This document shows, one piece after another, positions 11,780-22,500 of a DNA stretch of 64,000 nt. Both the position numbers and the translations under genes were made by a program. The notes beneath the pieces are model-generated. The model did no database searches, was not told where the DNA came from, and worked only from the letters and a program-made list of their open reading frames with translations. Origin of the DNA: Peromyscus leucopus (Eukaryota > Chordata > Mammalia > Rodentia > Cricetidae); assembly GCF_004664715.2 (NCBI RefSeq), contig NC_051079.1, forward strand, positions 57,695,660 through 57,759,659, in the 5' to 3' direction. Position 1 is the stretch's first letter; every line of letters begins with the position of its first letter.

Positions 11780-11862
11780 TCTGGGAATACTATAGTCAGT
11801 GTTAGAACACTTGCCCAACATGTACAAGGGTTCGATTCCTAGTGCCCTCAAACAAAATAACC
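11780..11862 (+). mobile_element. ID SINE, degenerate
   Basis: CAGTGTTAGAACACTTGCCC, AACATGTACAAGG and the B-box-like GGTTCGATTCC (11829-11839), then an A-rich end, match the tRNA-Ala-derived ID element. It is not a tRNA gene: there is no anticodon arm or acceptor pairing. Confidence 0.75.
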
Positions 11863-11894
11863 ATTTTTCCAAGGATATTTTAGCACTGGGACAA

Positions 11895-12045
11895 ATACCA
11901 TGGGTATACTACTTGATTTAAGTCTCACTACAAACATACCCACAGATGAGGAAGAACACCAGAGGAATTTTAAGAATATGCCCAAAGTGAACCATTTAGT
12001 AAGGATAAGAGCTTGCAAGTTAGACTTTGAGTCAGAAGATAAAAG
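11895..12045 (+). mobile_element. MIR SINE remnant
   Basis: AAGTCTCACTACAAACATAC, CCCACAGATGAGGAAGAACA, ATGCCCAAAGTGAACC and CTTTGAGTCAGAAG follow MIR order (cctcacaacaaccc ... cagatgaggaaactgagg ... cttgcccaaggtcac ... gtctgactcc). Confidence 0.55.
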
Positions 12046-12049
12046 CCAA

Positions 12050-12690
12050 CTAGGGACACAAAACAGAAAAGAGACAGAAACCCCAGGGTATGTGAGTGTA
12101 AGCCAGAGCTGGCATGGTTCATTCCTGGGGAGATGGGGTGGCCGCTCCAGATTGCTTGATGCAGCTTCGGCCTCTGCTCTGTTCCCAGTACATTCCCAGT
12201 CTTTCTAGCTGCCTGGAGGCTGACAGAAACTTCTAGTCTGCCTATTCTTTGAGTCAATTGCCTATCCTACCACTGGTTTCTTTTAAGATTAAAAACAACA
12301 AACAAATACAGGGCATTGAAACGCCTGAGCTGGAACTGACCTGAATGCCCTCTCCCTATGGACTAGCTTTCATGGCACCAGAAGGCACCATGCAAGCTTC
12401 CAGAGGAAGGAAGCAACCAACAGTCCTACCCAGCTCTGATACCTATGAATTACATCAGCAACTGGCAGAGCAGGATAGTTCCGAGGGTGCAGTAGTGGCA
12501 TTCATACCTTGCTGGTAACTATCATTTCTGTAATTGGACTTAAGAACCACTCAGCAAGAGGGAAACCATGCCTGGTGCTTGCAACCTGATTAACTACTCA
12601 GTGAAATCATGGTTGTTAGAAGAAAATCTACAACCACTAATTTACTAAACCAGCATAATCCCTGACAAAAATCCATAAAGATTTGTTCTA
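12050..12690. other. Unassigned non-coding DNA
   Basis: No gene or repeat family that I can support. The overlapping open frames on both strands at 11900-12257 have no domain. Confidence 0.4.
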
Positions 12691-12694
12691 TACC

Positions 12695-13101
12695 TGTCTT
12701 AGTTAAATTCTATTGCTGAGACAAAACTCCATGACCCAAGAGCAAGTTGGAGAGGGAAGGGTTTGTTTGGCTTACACTTCCACCTTGCTGTTCATCACTG
12801 AAGGAAGTCAGAACAGGAACTCAAACAGGGTAGGGTCCTGGAAGCAGGAGCTGATGCAGAGGCCATGGAGGGGTGCTGCTTATTGGCTTGGTTCATATGG
12901 CTTGCTCAAGGCTTTCTTATAGAACCCAGGACCACCAGCCCAGGGATGGCACCACCCACCATGGGCTGGGTCCTCCCTCATTGATCACTAAATGAGAAAA
13001 TGCCTTACAGCTGGATCTCATGGAGGCCTTTCCTCAACTGAGGATCCTTCCTCTCTGATGATTAGCTTGTGTCAAGTTGACGCACAAAACCAGCCAGTAC
13101 A
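12695..13101 (-). mobile_element. MaLR solo LTR (MT/ORR1-type, ERVL-MaLR)
   Basis: TGTCTTAGTTAAATTC to AACCAGCCAGTACA, 407 bp, TG...CA ends, flanked by the exact 5-bp duplication ATACC (12690-12694 and 13102-13106) expected for the ERVL group. The orientation is reverse: the polyadenylation-signal end lies at low coordinates. A related copy in the other orientation lies at 55094. The open frame at 12713-12922 is LTR sequence. Confidence 0.85.
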
Positions 13102-13139
13102 ATACCCATAGATAAGGGTAGTCTTCCCCCTCATCAAGG

Positions 13140-13752
13140 GTAAAGACTTCTCTTTGCAAAAGATAGAGACCACTACAGAAAACCACAACCTATCAAAATA
13201 CATTGCCGTGGAGCCCAGTTCCAACGGATGCATCAACAAAACAATCCCACATGTAAGACTTAGAGCATTTTGGAAGAGGAGACCAAAAGTCTGTAACAGC
13301 CAGAGAATCGAGGAATCTCACCATAAAGTCTCATTAACATGACTGTCCAACGTGAGCTCAACAAGGTTGACACCAGTGGAAACTCCAAAGTTGAAGCCCA
13401 CTAGGCCTCAATCCTACTCAAAAAACTAAGCAACTGAGGCAAGCTGAGAGCAGGAGAGGTGTTCTATTCCCCATGGAAGAGCATACCAATTGGTTGCTGT
13501 CCAGTGCCAAACAGTCAGCCCTGAAAACGTACACACAAGTAACATTATACAGACTGAACAGGTTATATTTAGGAATATATGTATATATGTATTTATCTTC
13601 ACACACACACATACATATATGCATGCAATATAACAATTGATTAAAAAAGACAATGAATTTGAAAGAGAGTGCAAAGGATATAACGGAGGGTTTAGAGGCA
13701 GGAATGAGAAGAAAGAAATGTTGTAATTATATTATAATCTCAAAAGAAAACC
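13140..13752 (+). mobile_element. L1 (Lx-like) 3' end
   Basis: GAGACCACTACAGAAAACCA, CACCATAAAGTCTCATTAAC, GAAAACGTACACACAAGTAA, ATTATACAGACTGAACAGG and the terminal TATATTATAATCTCAAAAGA match a rodent L1 3' end ending in an A-rich tail. Its reverse complement recurs at 37333-38010 and 49745-51060 in this window, which supports one dispersed family. AT- and CA-rich microsatellite lies at 13570-13630. Confidence 0.75.
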
Positions 13753-13929
13753 CCCCTTTTTTCCCTGTTGCTTTCCTAGGACTTTCATCCACATTGCCCA
13801 CTCACCACCTGATCAGGTGGCTACACACGTTTGTCTTTGATTTAATTTCCTTGGCATGACTCAACTTGGGCAAAATGGACATTTCCTTACTTGATGGCCA
13901 GGACCTCAATTGTGTCTGTACAATAAGAA

Positions 13930-14012
13930 GCACCCCAGGAACTATTAAAATGTAGACAAGCCTGGGCCCCAAGCACAGCAATTAAGTTGTATTCTCGTGG
14001 GGGTGGGCCTCC
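13930..14012 (+). mobile_element. MER-type hAT-Charlie DNA transposon remnant
   Basis: CCCCAGGAACTATTAAAATG, AAGCCTGGGCCCCAAGCAC and GTGGGGGTGGGCCT follow the order of MER5/MER20-like elements (cctggggagcttttaaaaat ... cctgggccccaccc ... gggggtggggcct). Short and diverged. Confidence 0.45.
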
Positions 14013-14560
14013 CTCATTCACTCTTCTAGAGGCTCCCAGAAGGGAGGATTCTAGTGAGCTGCCACAGCTCAGGTTGAGCTCCTCCGGAAGTCTGAATAAA
14101 CCTCATCTCCTGTCCAGCCACTTGGTAGGTTTCCCACTGCTTCAATTTACACGTGAAGTTAGGACAAGCAGTCTCCCCAGTATGTTGTGGAGCGGCGATG
14201 GAATTGTTGCAACCAAAATAACATCTGTGCTGAAAGAACCTTGTCCTTCTAACTTCACAAATTGGATCCAAGAACATGAGCCACCGAGGACCCCTCAACC
14301 AGTGCAAACTGTTGCTTTGCAGCCCCAGAAAAGTAATAATCAGATACACATCCATTTCGGGAACCATGTCCCTGGCTCATATTCCCTAGCATTTCTCTTT
14401 GTCGTTTCCTCGGCTGCTTCCTCACAGCCTAATAAAGGTGTGTTCAGTGCCCTATTAATCTTCCTCCTGTTTCTTGTTTCCTTTCACACGTTTCTCTAGC
14501 AGCCACGTAGGTTTAAGCATGTCAGGGATAACTTATATAATCGGAGAGAAATGCTGTCCA
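14013..14560. other. Stop-poor unassigned segment
   Basis: The longest open frame of the window (170 codons, plus strand 13987-14499) and a 113-codon minus-strand frame overlap here. Neither has a recognisable domain, and openness on both strands argues against coding. AATAAA at about 14095 and AATAAAGG at about 14431 are isolated polyadenylation-like words; an eroded LTR is possible but unproven. Confidence 0.35.
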
Positions 14561-14564
14561 CATA

Positions 14565-15730
14565 TAGATTTCTGGTCTCCCACCACACATCTTATTTGGC
14601 CTTGTCTCTGGGGTCTATGGTTACTTTCCCATATTCTGATGACTCTTGAACTCATCAGACTTCAAAATGAACTCTATTATTTCATGTTCTCCAAAGTCTT
14701 GAGACTCTCAAATCTCCAGTCACTTTCCCGAACCACTTTGCATGTCCAAGTATCTAACTGTCTGTGATGAGTCCCCGCCAAAGAGTGACATAGTCACCTC
14801 AACATCAATGAGTCTAAGACAAACTGATCACTTCATTCATCCCTCATGCCACATTCTCAGTTACCAGTACCACCTGCCAATCTGATGATCCAAACTAGGG
14901 CTCCGGCTTCTCCCTGCATTTTCTTTCCTTATCACTGATTTCCCCCCTCTTTTATCTTTCTCTCCTACCTCTCTCTTCAGACAATTGTTATTGTGTCTAA
15001 GTTTCTAGAAGGGCATTTCACAAAGCAAGAGTGTACACCAGCCAGAGCATGCACATGTGCCCGGGCATAGACACACACACACACACACAAAACTTGTCTG
15101 ATTGCCTAGAGCTCTGTCTCTATTATGCTCCTACTCATTCATGATCTCCTTCTCCACTCATAACTGTCCCCACCCTGTGACAGGGGCTCAGTTCTCCAAA
15201 AGGTCTATGCTACTTGCAGTACCTCTTGAACTCGTCTTGTGACCTGCACCTTTGACCTGTTGTTTGGCTATTCCCTATCCATTACCCATGAGTCATTTCT
15301 GTTACATCTTCTTCCAAGGAATTGTGTCTGTTCTCTCTACCTTCCCGGGATCTTTCTTGCTTTCAGAATATCCTGTGCAGCTCTCTATTACTTTGTTTAT
15401 TATGCTGTATTGTAATGAATCCTCACCTCATTTTATAATGTGAGCCCATTGAATTCAGTGAGCATACTTGTATCCTCAGTAGCTAGACAGAGCCTGGCCC
15501 TCAATGAGACATTATTGAATTATAAACGAATTCCCCCACTGCATTCAGCATGCCTTGCCTCCACCGTACTTATTATTTTCCATTGTATTTGCTGTATCCT
15601 TCCTCTGTCTCTCCAATTAGGCTATTAAATCCAGAGAGCTGTCAAAGAGTATGTTTTATGTGTTTTTGCTTTTTCACTGTTAACTATGTGCCCTGCCTGA
15701 GAATAGGTGCTCTGTCAATGACAGTTAAAA
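14565..15730 (+). mobile_element. L2 LINE 3' UTR, long remnant
   Basis: CTTGAACTCATCAGACTTC, the ACTGATCACTTCATTCATCC region and AGGGCTCCGGCTTCTCCC resemble the upstream part of the L2 3' region. TTCTTCCAAGGAATTGTGTC, TTATTATGCTGTATTGTAAT, GAGCCCATTGAATTCAGTGA, GTATCCTCAGTAGCTAGACA and GAGCCTGGCCCTCAATGAGA follow the L2 3' end in order. A second terminus-like segment (15640-15725: GAGAGCTGTCAAAGAGTATG, GGTGCTCTGTCAATGAC) suggests two L2 pieces or an internal duplication. A (CA)9 run sits at 15071-15088. Confidence 0.6.
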
Positions 15731-15925
15731 GGAAAGGAGGGGATGAACAAGGAAGGCCTCCGTCCAATTTAAACATCCAGTACAAGTTGAACACTTTAAA
15801 CATGAAAAGCTCCAGTAAAGTTAGCATGCTCTCCTTTCAGTCCCAACTCAAACAAGTCAAACAATAGCAGGGTCCTACAGTTCAAAGAGGAAGTTCTACT
15901 GTAACAAAGTAGAAAGTAAATAGGA

Positions 15926-16098
15926 TGGGCCAGGCAGGGGTGCCGCACGCCTTTAATCCCAGCACCCGGAAGGCAGAGCAGGCGGATCTCTGTGAGTTCG
16001 AGGCCAGCCTAGCTTACAAAGTGAGTTCCAGGACAGGCTCCAAAGCTACACAGAAAAATCCTGTCTCCAAAAAAGCAGAAAAAGGAAAACAAAAAATA
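15926..16098 (+). mobile_element. B1 SINE
   Basis: GGGCCAGGCAGGGGTGCCGC, CTTTAATCCCAGCACCCGG, GTTCGAGGCCAGCC and ACAGAAAAATCCTGTCTCC form a full-length forward B1 with an A-rich tail. I see no clear target duplication. Confidence 0.92.
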
Positions 16099-16099
16099 T

Positions 16100-16625
16100 T
16101 CTAAAAGGATCTTCATTTCATTAACTAAAAATTGAAGGAAATAGTTCCCTTTAGGTAGGTGAATGGATGGTCATGCTAGACCAGGCCCATTGAAGAAAGG
16201 CTGATCTTCCATTATGTGTAAATGTAACCTGAGACATTTGCTTTTTTTTGTTTTAAACTCAGACATGGTTACATGGAAAGAATAACATTCTTTAGACAAA
16301 AACCTCAAAAACAAATGATCAGGGATTTGAGAATCATATCTTCAAAAATGTGTAGGTATACATTTTAAAAATTGATATATTTTAAAGCCCAAAACAGTAA
16401 GAGTAAAATTAATAAGGAATATTAATTAGTTCTAAGGCACAGATATCTTTATGAAAGCTTCAAGTGGAGAAAAGTGGATATTTTATAGTACTTCTGCACA
16501 GCATTATGAATATTTAGAAAAATACTTATTTTCTTCTGTATCATTATTTCTTACACACAAGTAAATCATAAGAATTTTAGCTGTCTCTGCACCCTCTTGC
16601 TCTTACTCACTAGGTGGTTACTTTC
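16100..16625. other. Unassigned AT-rich DNA
   Basis: No gene or repeat recognised. Confidence 0.4.
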
Positions 16626-16627
16626 TA

Positions 16628-16629
16628 TT

Positions 16630-16679
<50 letters not shown>

Positions 16680-16877
16680 TTTCTTTCTTTCTTTACTTTT
16701 CTTTTGTTTGTTTTGTTTGTTTGTTTGTTTTTGTTTTTTGAGACAGTTTCTCTGTGTAGCTTGGCTGCCTTGGAACTCACTCTGTAGACCAGGCTGGCCT
16801 TGAACTCACAGAGATCCCTGTGTCTGTCTCCTGAGTGCTGGAATGGAATTAAAGATGTGCACCACCACTGCCTGGCC
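16628..16877 (-). mobile_element. B1 SINE with tail expanded to (TTTC)n
   Basis: Reverse B1 body at about 16735-16877 (GAGACAGTTTCTCTGTGTAG, AGACCAGGCTGGCCTTGAAC, final CACTGCCTGGCC). Its A-rich 3' tail, read on the plus strand, has become TTTG-rich sequence and then a near-pure (TTTC)n at 16628-16694. The 84-codon minus-strand frame with a KERKKERK repeat is a translation of this. Confidence 0.92.
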
Positions 16878-17269
16878 ACTCTCTATTTTTCGTGGAACAT
16901 GTTCCTTTTAGAAATAAAGCATGCTTTTTAGTTCTTTGCTGTTATTTGGTGATGGGGAAACGGTGATTTGGTGGCCTTCTCTCTTGACTCTGATGGTGTG
17001 TCTCAGGAGGTGGGTGACTTGTATTCTGAACCGGTGGCTGGCAGTACCTATCACAAGGAATTAGGGAATGGGAGCCAAAGCCCCTCTGGTTGGCCACACT
17101 CCAGCAAGTCTTTGAGGTCATAAGGAAGAATAGGAACACAAGCTGGGAGGAACTCATGAGCTCTTTTTGGGACTGGATGCTTTGGGTGAAGTTGAGCTGC
17201 TGTGTCCAAAACCATGAACTCTGCCCACTTGGGTCAGAAACGCTTAGGAGGCTTGTTAAAATGCATTTT

Positions 17270-17590
17270 GTGTCAGGAGGGCATGGTTCAGTCCCTAAAG
17301 CATGTTTTTGCAACCAAGAAGATCTAGTCTGTGTTTGACCCCCGTAACCCATATAAGTAAGTGGCTTGATGTTACACACTTGTATTCTCAGCACTGGAGC
17401 GAGACAGACAAGATCTCTGGGGCCATCTAGTCAGGGAGTCTAGAGTCTAGGCTAATTAGTGAGTTCCAGGCAATGAGAGACCCTCTCCCAAAGGAGGTAA
17501 ATATTGTTACTGAGGATAACACCCAAGGCTGTCTTCTGGTCTCCATACTCCTGTGCACACATGTACATGTCAATGTGCATCTGCACACAC
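17270..17590 (+). mobile_element. B3 SINE
   Basis: GGGCATGGTTCAGTCCCTAA, GACCCCCGTAACCCATATAA, TATTCTCAGCACTGGAGCG, GATCTCTGGGGCCATCTAG, GTGAGTTCCAGGCAATGAGA and a final CACACATGTACATG-rich end match B3 in order. The 82-codon open frame at 17090-17338 runs into it. Confidence 0.75.
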
Positions 17591-17600
17591 ATATATTTTA

Positions 17601-17812
17601 AATGTTGTTTCACTCTTATTCTATGTGATGGGTGTTTTGCCTCTGTATGTCTGTGCAGCACATGTATGCTGTGACGCTGGGGGCCAGAAGTATGTCTGAT
17701 CCCCTAGTGAAGTTGTAGATGGTTGTGAGCTGCCATGTAGGTGCTGGGATTGAACCCAGGTCCTCTGGAAGGTACTCAATGCTTTAACTGAGCCAGTTCA
17801 GAAACAAGGATT
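17601..17812 (-). mobile_element. B2-family SINE (reverse)
   Basis: TGATCCCCTAGTGAAGTTG, GATGGTTGTGAGCTGCCATG, GGTGCTGGGATTGAACCCAG and GTCCTCTGGAAGGTACTCAA, then the eroded complement of the SINE 5' end, match a reversed B2/B3A. Confidence 0.85.
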
Positions 17813-17814
17813 GC

Positions 17815-19150
17815 AAGGGAAATGCAGCTCACTGAGTTCACTCATTCATCCTTTAGACTTTCCTTAAGAGACTCTAGAAGATAACCCCTCTGTGTTTATA
17901 TTTTTTAATGACATAATCCTTCAAGAAATATGTTAATCCTTAGGAAGATTCAGCTGATTCTGTGGATACAAAACAATATTATAATTTTAAATGGGATTAG
18001 AACAGTCTCAGAGAAAGCTTCAGTGAAAACAATATAAAATGCTCAAACTGGAAATTCTGATTTCACAGTCTAATAACCAGCATTGTTTCCAAAAGCCAGG
18101 CATGTTTTGTAATGTCTCAAATATAGGGGAGGCAAAGCTTTAGATGCAGAAAGGAAAAGTAATTGAAATCATAGGCACTCAACAATCCAGTACATGGTGA
18201 TGTGAATTAAGGGTCAGATCTACAATCAGTGTCATAAACAATAAGCTTTAAGTCCTTGCTTGCTCAAGACTATGGGACCAGAAAGGGGCTATCCTCTGCT
18301 GAATTTCCCAATCCTACTTGTAAAGCACATTTTACAAACAAGGTAGCTCCCTAGTCTTCCCAAAGTAGACCATGGTCTGATCACCCTCTCTAAAGCTGCC
18401 CCAGGCTCTACAAGCTGACACACATGTAGATTTTACAGGGCTGCAGAGCACACTTTCAAGGAGACAGACCTATCACTGGTGTCCTGGGACACAGCCCACA
18501 TCTACAGAGGAATGCGAATGTTACACAACCGGAAACTCTTTGGTCTCGATATTCGAGCTGGCAGCCTTCTCCTTGTGGTTGGGTTCTTGGGCTTTGCTGT
18601 GTTCTCTGTCACCCTCTAGCAACACAGAAAATGTGGGAGCCAGACTGCTTGACACCCACCATTCAGCTGTCTCCAGGACACCTGTTCATCAGATTCCTTG
18701 CTTTGTACTCAGAAGATGCAAATAAATTTAGCAGCAGAAACAGTATATTATATACACAAATGGAATAAATCTGTTGTATGAACAGCACATGAATTCTTAC
18801 TGAAAACATGAACTATTCAAGTGACCTTGTACTTAGTATTTATATCACAGATCCCACCTTCCTCTTTTTTTTTAACTTAGAGACTTAAGTAATTGTATTT
18901 TCATATGCTTTTGGACTTTCATCAAGCAGAGGATGAAATCACGTCCAGATACTTTAACAAAGAGACAGGCTGCATTTATGATATTAGCCACAAAACTGTT
19001 CACTACCATTAAGGTTTACAGAAAGGCCTCTCATGTAAGTGTCCTGGGAAACAGTGCTCCAAGAGACACCCATCTTCCTCTAGTTACAATCTTCCTCTAG
19101 TTCATCTTTACAAGCAAGCTCCTTGAAAGTATTTTCTCCTGATCATTTGT

Positions 19151-19189
<39 letters not shown>

Positions 19190-20215
19190 ACAAGGAACAA
19201 ACAAAAAGACTGCCTTGGGTTTTTTCTTTCCTTTCAAGCTTTGCATATTCAAGTGCTCACTGGCCAGTGGCAATCTGTGCTCACCGTGATAGGGTATGCA
19301 CTTTGGTTTGCAGCAGGAGACTTCAGACTAGCACCAAGCCCTCAAGACTGATTTTGCCAGAAGGAAGAATGTCAGAATTCTCTGAGTTTGTTTTCACAAG
19401 TAGTTCAACTCTAGAATAAGTCTTCGAAAACTGCACGTGGAGTTTTCATCTACTGTCACCTTCTGCCTGTAGGTTCAAGAACCTAGCCATGAAGCCAGGA
19501 GGGAGTCACTGTTCATCAACACCAGCTCTTGCACAGCTCTGTCCAGCAGCATATTGCACACCAATGGAAAAGTTCTTAGCATCTTGTTCTGGGAACACTA
19601 TGGCTCACATGCTACTTTGTATATGTGTACATTTAAAGCTAGTATGTGCTTAGCAGTATCCATACCATACTAACTTTTGTGTCAATAAAAGGGGAAAGTA
19701 TAGATGATTCTTTGCCTACATCAACATGAAGAAACAGTAAGGAAAAGAACTGGTAGGCTTCAGGACTAGGGTGGGCAAGTGAGGTGGAGAGGGCGGAGCT
19801 GGCAGATTGGCAGAGGGAAATAGATAAGACTTCTTGGCCTTTTATGTGTTGTTTAATTTTGGAATCACCCATTCAGAATCTTTAATAGTCCCATAGGATG
19901 GTATTATGTCCTTTAGTAAGTATTTGTCTTACCTTTGAAAGTAATTTTGACACCATACAGTTCTTAGGTTTATATGCCAAGGTCCTTTATCCCATATCCA
20001 CAACCTACAAAATAAGCTTTTACTTATAAAGTAGACCACAGTTAGATGGTTGCTATTACCCAAAAGGCTAGGTAAGATTTATTAAAACAAAGACCAATTT
20101 TTAATCTTCTCTTCATTCTTTATCAGTTTCTTGGCCCTTTTCCCCCATTAATAAAACCGAAGCAGAGAAAAGAGAATCTCTTCCTCCATTTCACTCTTCA
20201 TATTGCCAATCAGTA
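17815..20215. other. Unassigned non-coding DNA with a long A run
   Basis: About 2.4 kb without a repeat family that I recognise except A32 at 19152-19183. A 61-codon frame at 18540-18725 ends just before AATAAA (18721), an mRNA-like arrangement. It has no recognisable domain and no upstream exon evidence, so it is not called a gene. Confidence 0.35.
19152..19183 (+). repeat. Homopolymer A32
   Basis: Pure A run after TTTGTC; no SINE or retrocopy body recognised upstream. Confidence 0.9.
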
Positions 20216-20219
20216 AGAA

Positions 20220-20395
20220 AAAAGTGAATGTCATTTAGCAAGTGCTTACAACATAAAACCTGTTGCCCAGGCTTTGAGTTTTATAGTTGAGAAGAGTCCG
20301 TGGTTCAGGACACTTAAGTGACTTGCCCAAATTTCCAGTATTCATGCCTAATTCTGCCTGATTACAAAGATCATATTATGGCCCCATGGGGCCAA
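20220..20395 (+). mobile_element. MIR SINE remnant
   Basis: TAGCAAGTGCTTACAACATA, ATAGTTGAGAAGAGTCCG, CACTTAAGTGACTTGCCCAA and ATTCTGCCTGATTACAAAG follow MIR order including the conserved core (aggttaagtaacttgcccaa). Confidence 0.6.
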
Positions 20396-20749
20396 TTTAG
20401 CTACTCTGGAGACCTGACTGCACTTGAGAGACTGTGATGTGCTTCCTGGAGATGTTCAGTCATCAAGCTGTGCAACTCAGGCAGGTGTCCTCTGAATGAA
20501 AAATTGGTGAGATGTTCCTCATTTCCTCTCCTGTTCTAACATCCACATGAATTATGTCATGTGGCTGCCTGTAATGAAAAGTGTGGGTTAGAAAAATGAC
20601 CGGACTGCAAAATGTTTTTCCGATGTAGAGATGGAAAGAACACCATGCCATTTCCTCACCAACTCTGAGGTCCTAGAATTCTTCCTATTTAGATGTCAGA
20701 GTTTGGAGATGTTTCATTTTCCAGGGACTAGGTGATAAAGAGGCTAGCT

Positions 20750-21229
20750 TGTTGTTCAAATCTTAGATGGTCTTTTAATAAAATCCCAGAACCAGATATC
20801 AGGGTGAAAGCTGAAAGATCAGAGAAGCAGAACAGCCAGCCACTAGTTCTTACCTCTACGAAATCCTCAGCCTGAAGAGAGTGAGTTCCTGTTTCCTCAT
20901 GCCTTATATACCTTTCTCTGCCCTGTCATATTACTTCTTGGGATTAAAGGCGTGTGCTTCCCAAGCAAAGGCATGAGATCTCAAGGGCTGGGATTAAAGG
21001 TGTGTGCTACCACTGCCTGGCTCTGTTTCTCTTCTATACTGGATCGATCTTATGTAGCCCAGTATGGCCTTGAACTCAAAGAGATCCAGACAAGTGATCT
21101 CTGCCTCCCAAGTCATAGTATTAAAAAGGTATGTGCCACCACTGCCTGACCTCTGTGTCTTATCTAGTGGCTGGCTCTATCCTCTGATCCTCAGGCAAGC
21201 TTTATTAGGGCACACAATGTATCACCATA
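20750..21229 (-). mobile_element. Solo LTR with B1-like modules, 6-bp target duplication
   Basis: A 480-bp element bounded by the exact 6-bp duplication CTAGCT (20744-20749 and 21230-21235). On the minus strand it starts TATGGTGATACATTG and ends GATTTGAACAACA. It carries two B1-derived modules (words GGGATTAAAGG, GCCACCACTGCCTG and TGGCCTTGAACTCAAAGAGA on the plus strand), a TATA-like GGTATATAAGGC, a splice-donor-like GAGGTAAGAACT and a 3' end close to ATTAAAAGACC. The 6-bp duplication points to class II ERV. The same 5' decamer TATGGTGATA begins the LTR at 52050. Family name not resolved. Confidence 0.75.
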
Positions 21230-21235
21230 CTAGCT

Positions 21236-21875
21236 GGAGTTACCTGTTAGAGGACAAGGTCTTACTACCACTGCCTTGTGAAGAATCACTTGCATAATTG
21301 CAATTTTCTAGGAGCAGCTGTGGGATAAATTAACCTTTTTTTAAAAAAAGCAATTTAAAACATTTTACTATGGGAAAAAGACCTGTATGAAAATGAAAAG
21401 TCAAATTTCAGAATAGGAAAATATATTTCCAATACATTTATCTTACATTTTACAAATGTTTCATATATATATATAATATGGAGAGAATGCTTAGACATCT
21501 ATGTGGGAAAAATTATTTAAATAAGCATAGCTTGAAAGAAGATGTAAACATGACAGATGTGTCCCCATGAATTATGCCAGCAGTAGCTGATTGTCAGGAG
21601 GAATGAAAATGGAAGTCACCATGTGCTTGCCAGCAAATCTGCATTCAGAAGCATCAGTCACATCAAGGCACCAAGGCACTAGAGTCTTTGTGTGTGTCTG
21701 TTAGGGAAAGTGAGACCCAGAGAGGACTATGGAAAACCTGCAGCATTTGCTTCATATAAAGATGATCGCACTCTTACCCTGTAGCTTCCTCATTCTGTTT
21801 TGGGGCATTCACCAAGAGAAATACTAACATGTCTATACAAAGACTGGAGAGTGAAATATTGTAGCAACTTTTTCA
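21236..21875. other. Unassigned non-coding DNA
   Basis: AT-rich sequence with a short (TA)n near 21465; nothing else recognised. Confidence 0.4.
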
Positions 21876-21879
21876 TATC

Positions 21880-22350
21880 AACCTAAAGAAAACAGCAACA
21901 AACTTTCTATACCCACATCAACAGGACAATGGACAAAAGAGTTTGTTTATTTATGTGGTGGAATACTGTTAGGAAGTTGAGAGAAACCAAAGCAAAACTT
22001 GCACTGTCAATATGTGCAAGGACTTACGTGGATCTCAAAAACATTTCATTCAGCTACCGAGTGAAAGTAGCCAAACATAAAAATGACAAGTATTGTATTC
22101 CATAATGCATATGTGTATGGAATTCTAGAATGGGGCAAATTGTGCTACAGTGACCAACAGCATATCAGTGGCAGACTAAGGCCAGGGTTAACTGGAAAAG
22201 AATGTTATAGAAGATTGAAACTATTTGGTCTTGACCAGAGCTGTGGTTACACTCAGATATGCATTCCTCAACACTCTTTGGGTTGCACACTTAAAGTAGA
22301 TGGCTTATTTTATATGATCTATGCCACAGCAAAATTACCTTGCTAAAGGG
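21880..22350 (+). mobile_element. Ancient L1 (L1M-type) 3' end
   Basis: CATCAACAGGACAATGGAC, TATGTGGTGGAATACTGTTA, GTGGATCTCAAAAACATTTC, GAGTGAAAGTAGCCAAACAT, TATTGTATTCCATAATGC, GTGGTTACACTCAGATATGC and GTTGCACACTTAAAGTAGAT reproduce in order the end of L1 ORF2 and the 3' UTR of old mammalian L1. The 87-codon open frame inside is LINE sequence. Confidence 0.75.
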
Positions 22351-22399
22351 TTCTCATTCAGATCCAGGTCTACTTCAGAGCTTGCAAAAGGTGCCGACT

Positions 22400-22500
22400 G
22401 AATGGATATCCTTGTGAATGAAAGAGGACTCAAAGTGCATGGTGTAAAGTATATGCAATGCCTGAGGTGTGGTAGGTGATCAATAAATATTAATTGCATC
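22400..22500 (+). mobile_element. L2/MIR 3' end remnant
   Basis: CAATGCCTGAGGTGTGGTAG, GTGATCAATAAATATTAATT resembles the shared L2/MIR-type terminus (gtgcctggcacatagtagg tgctcaataaatatt). Confidence 0.5.

Noticed and set aside
11829..11839. tRNA-like B box GGTTCGATTCC as a tRNA gene
   Set aside because: It sits in an ID SINE; the acceptor and anticodon arms are missing.
16597..16879. Frames with FLSF or KERK repeats on both strands
   Set aside because: They are translations of the (TTTC)n tail and the reversed B1.
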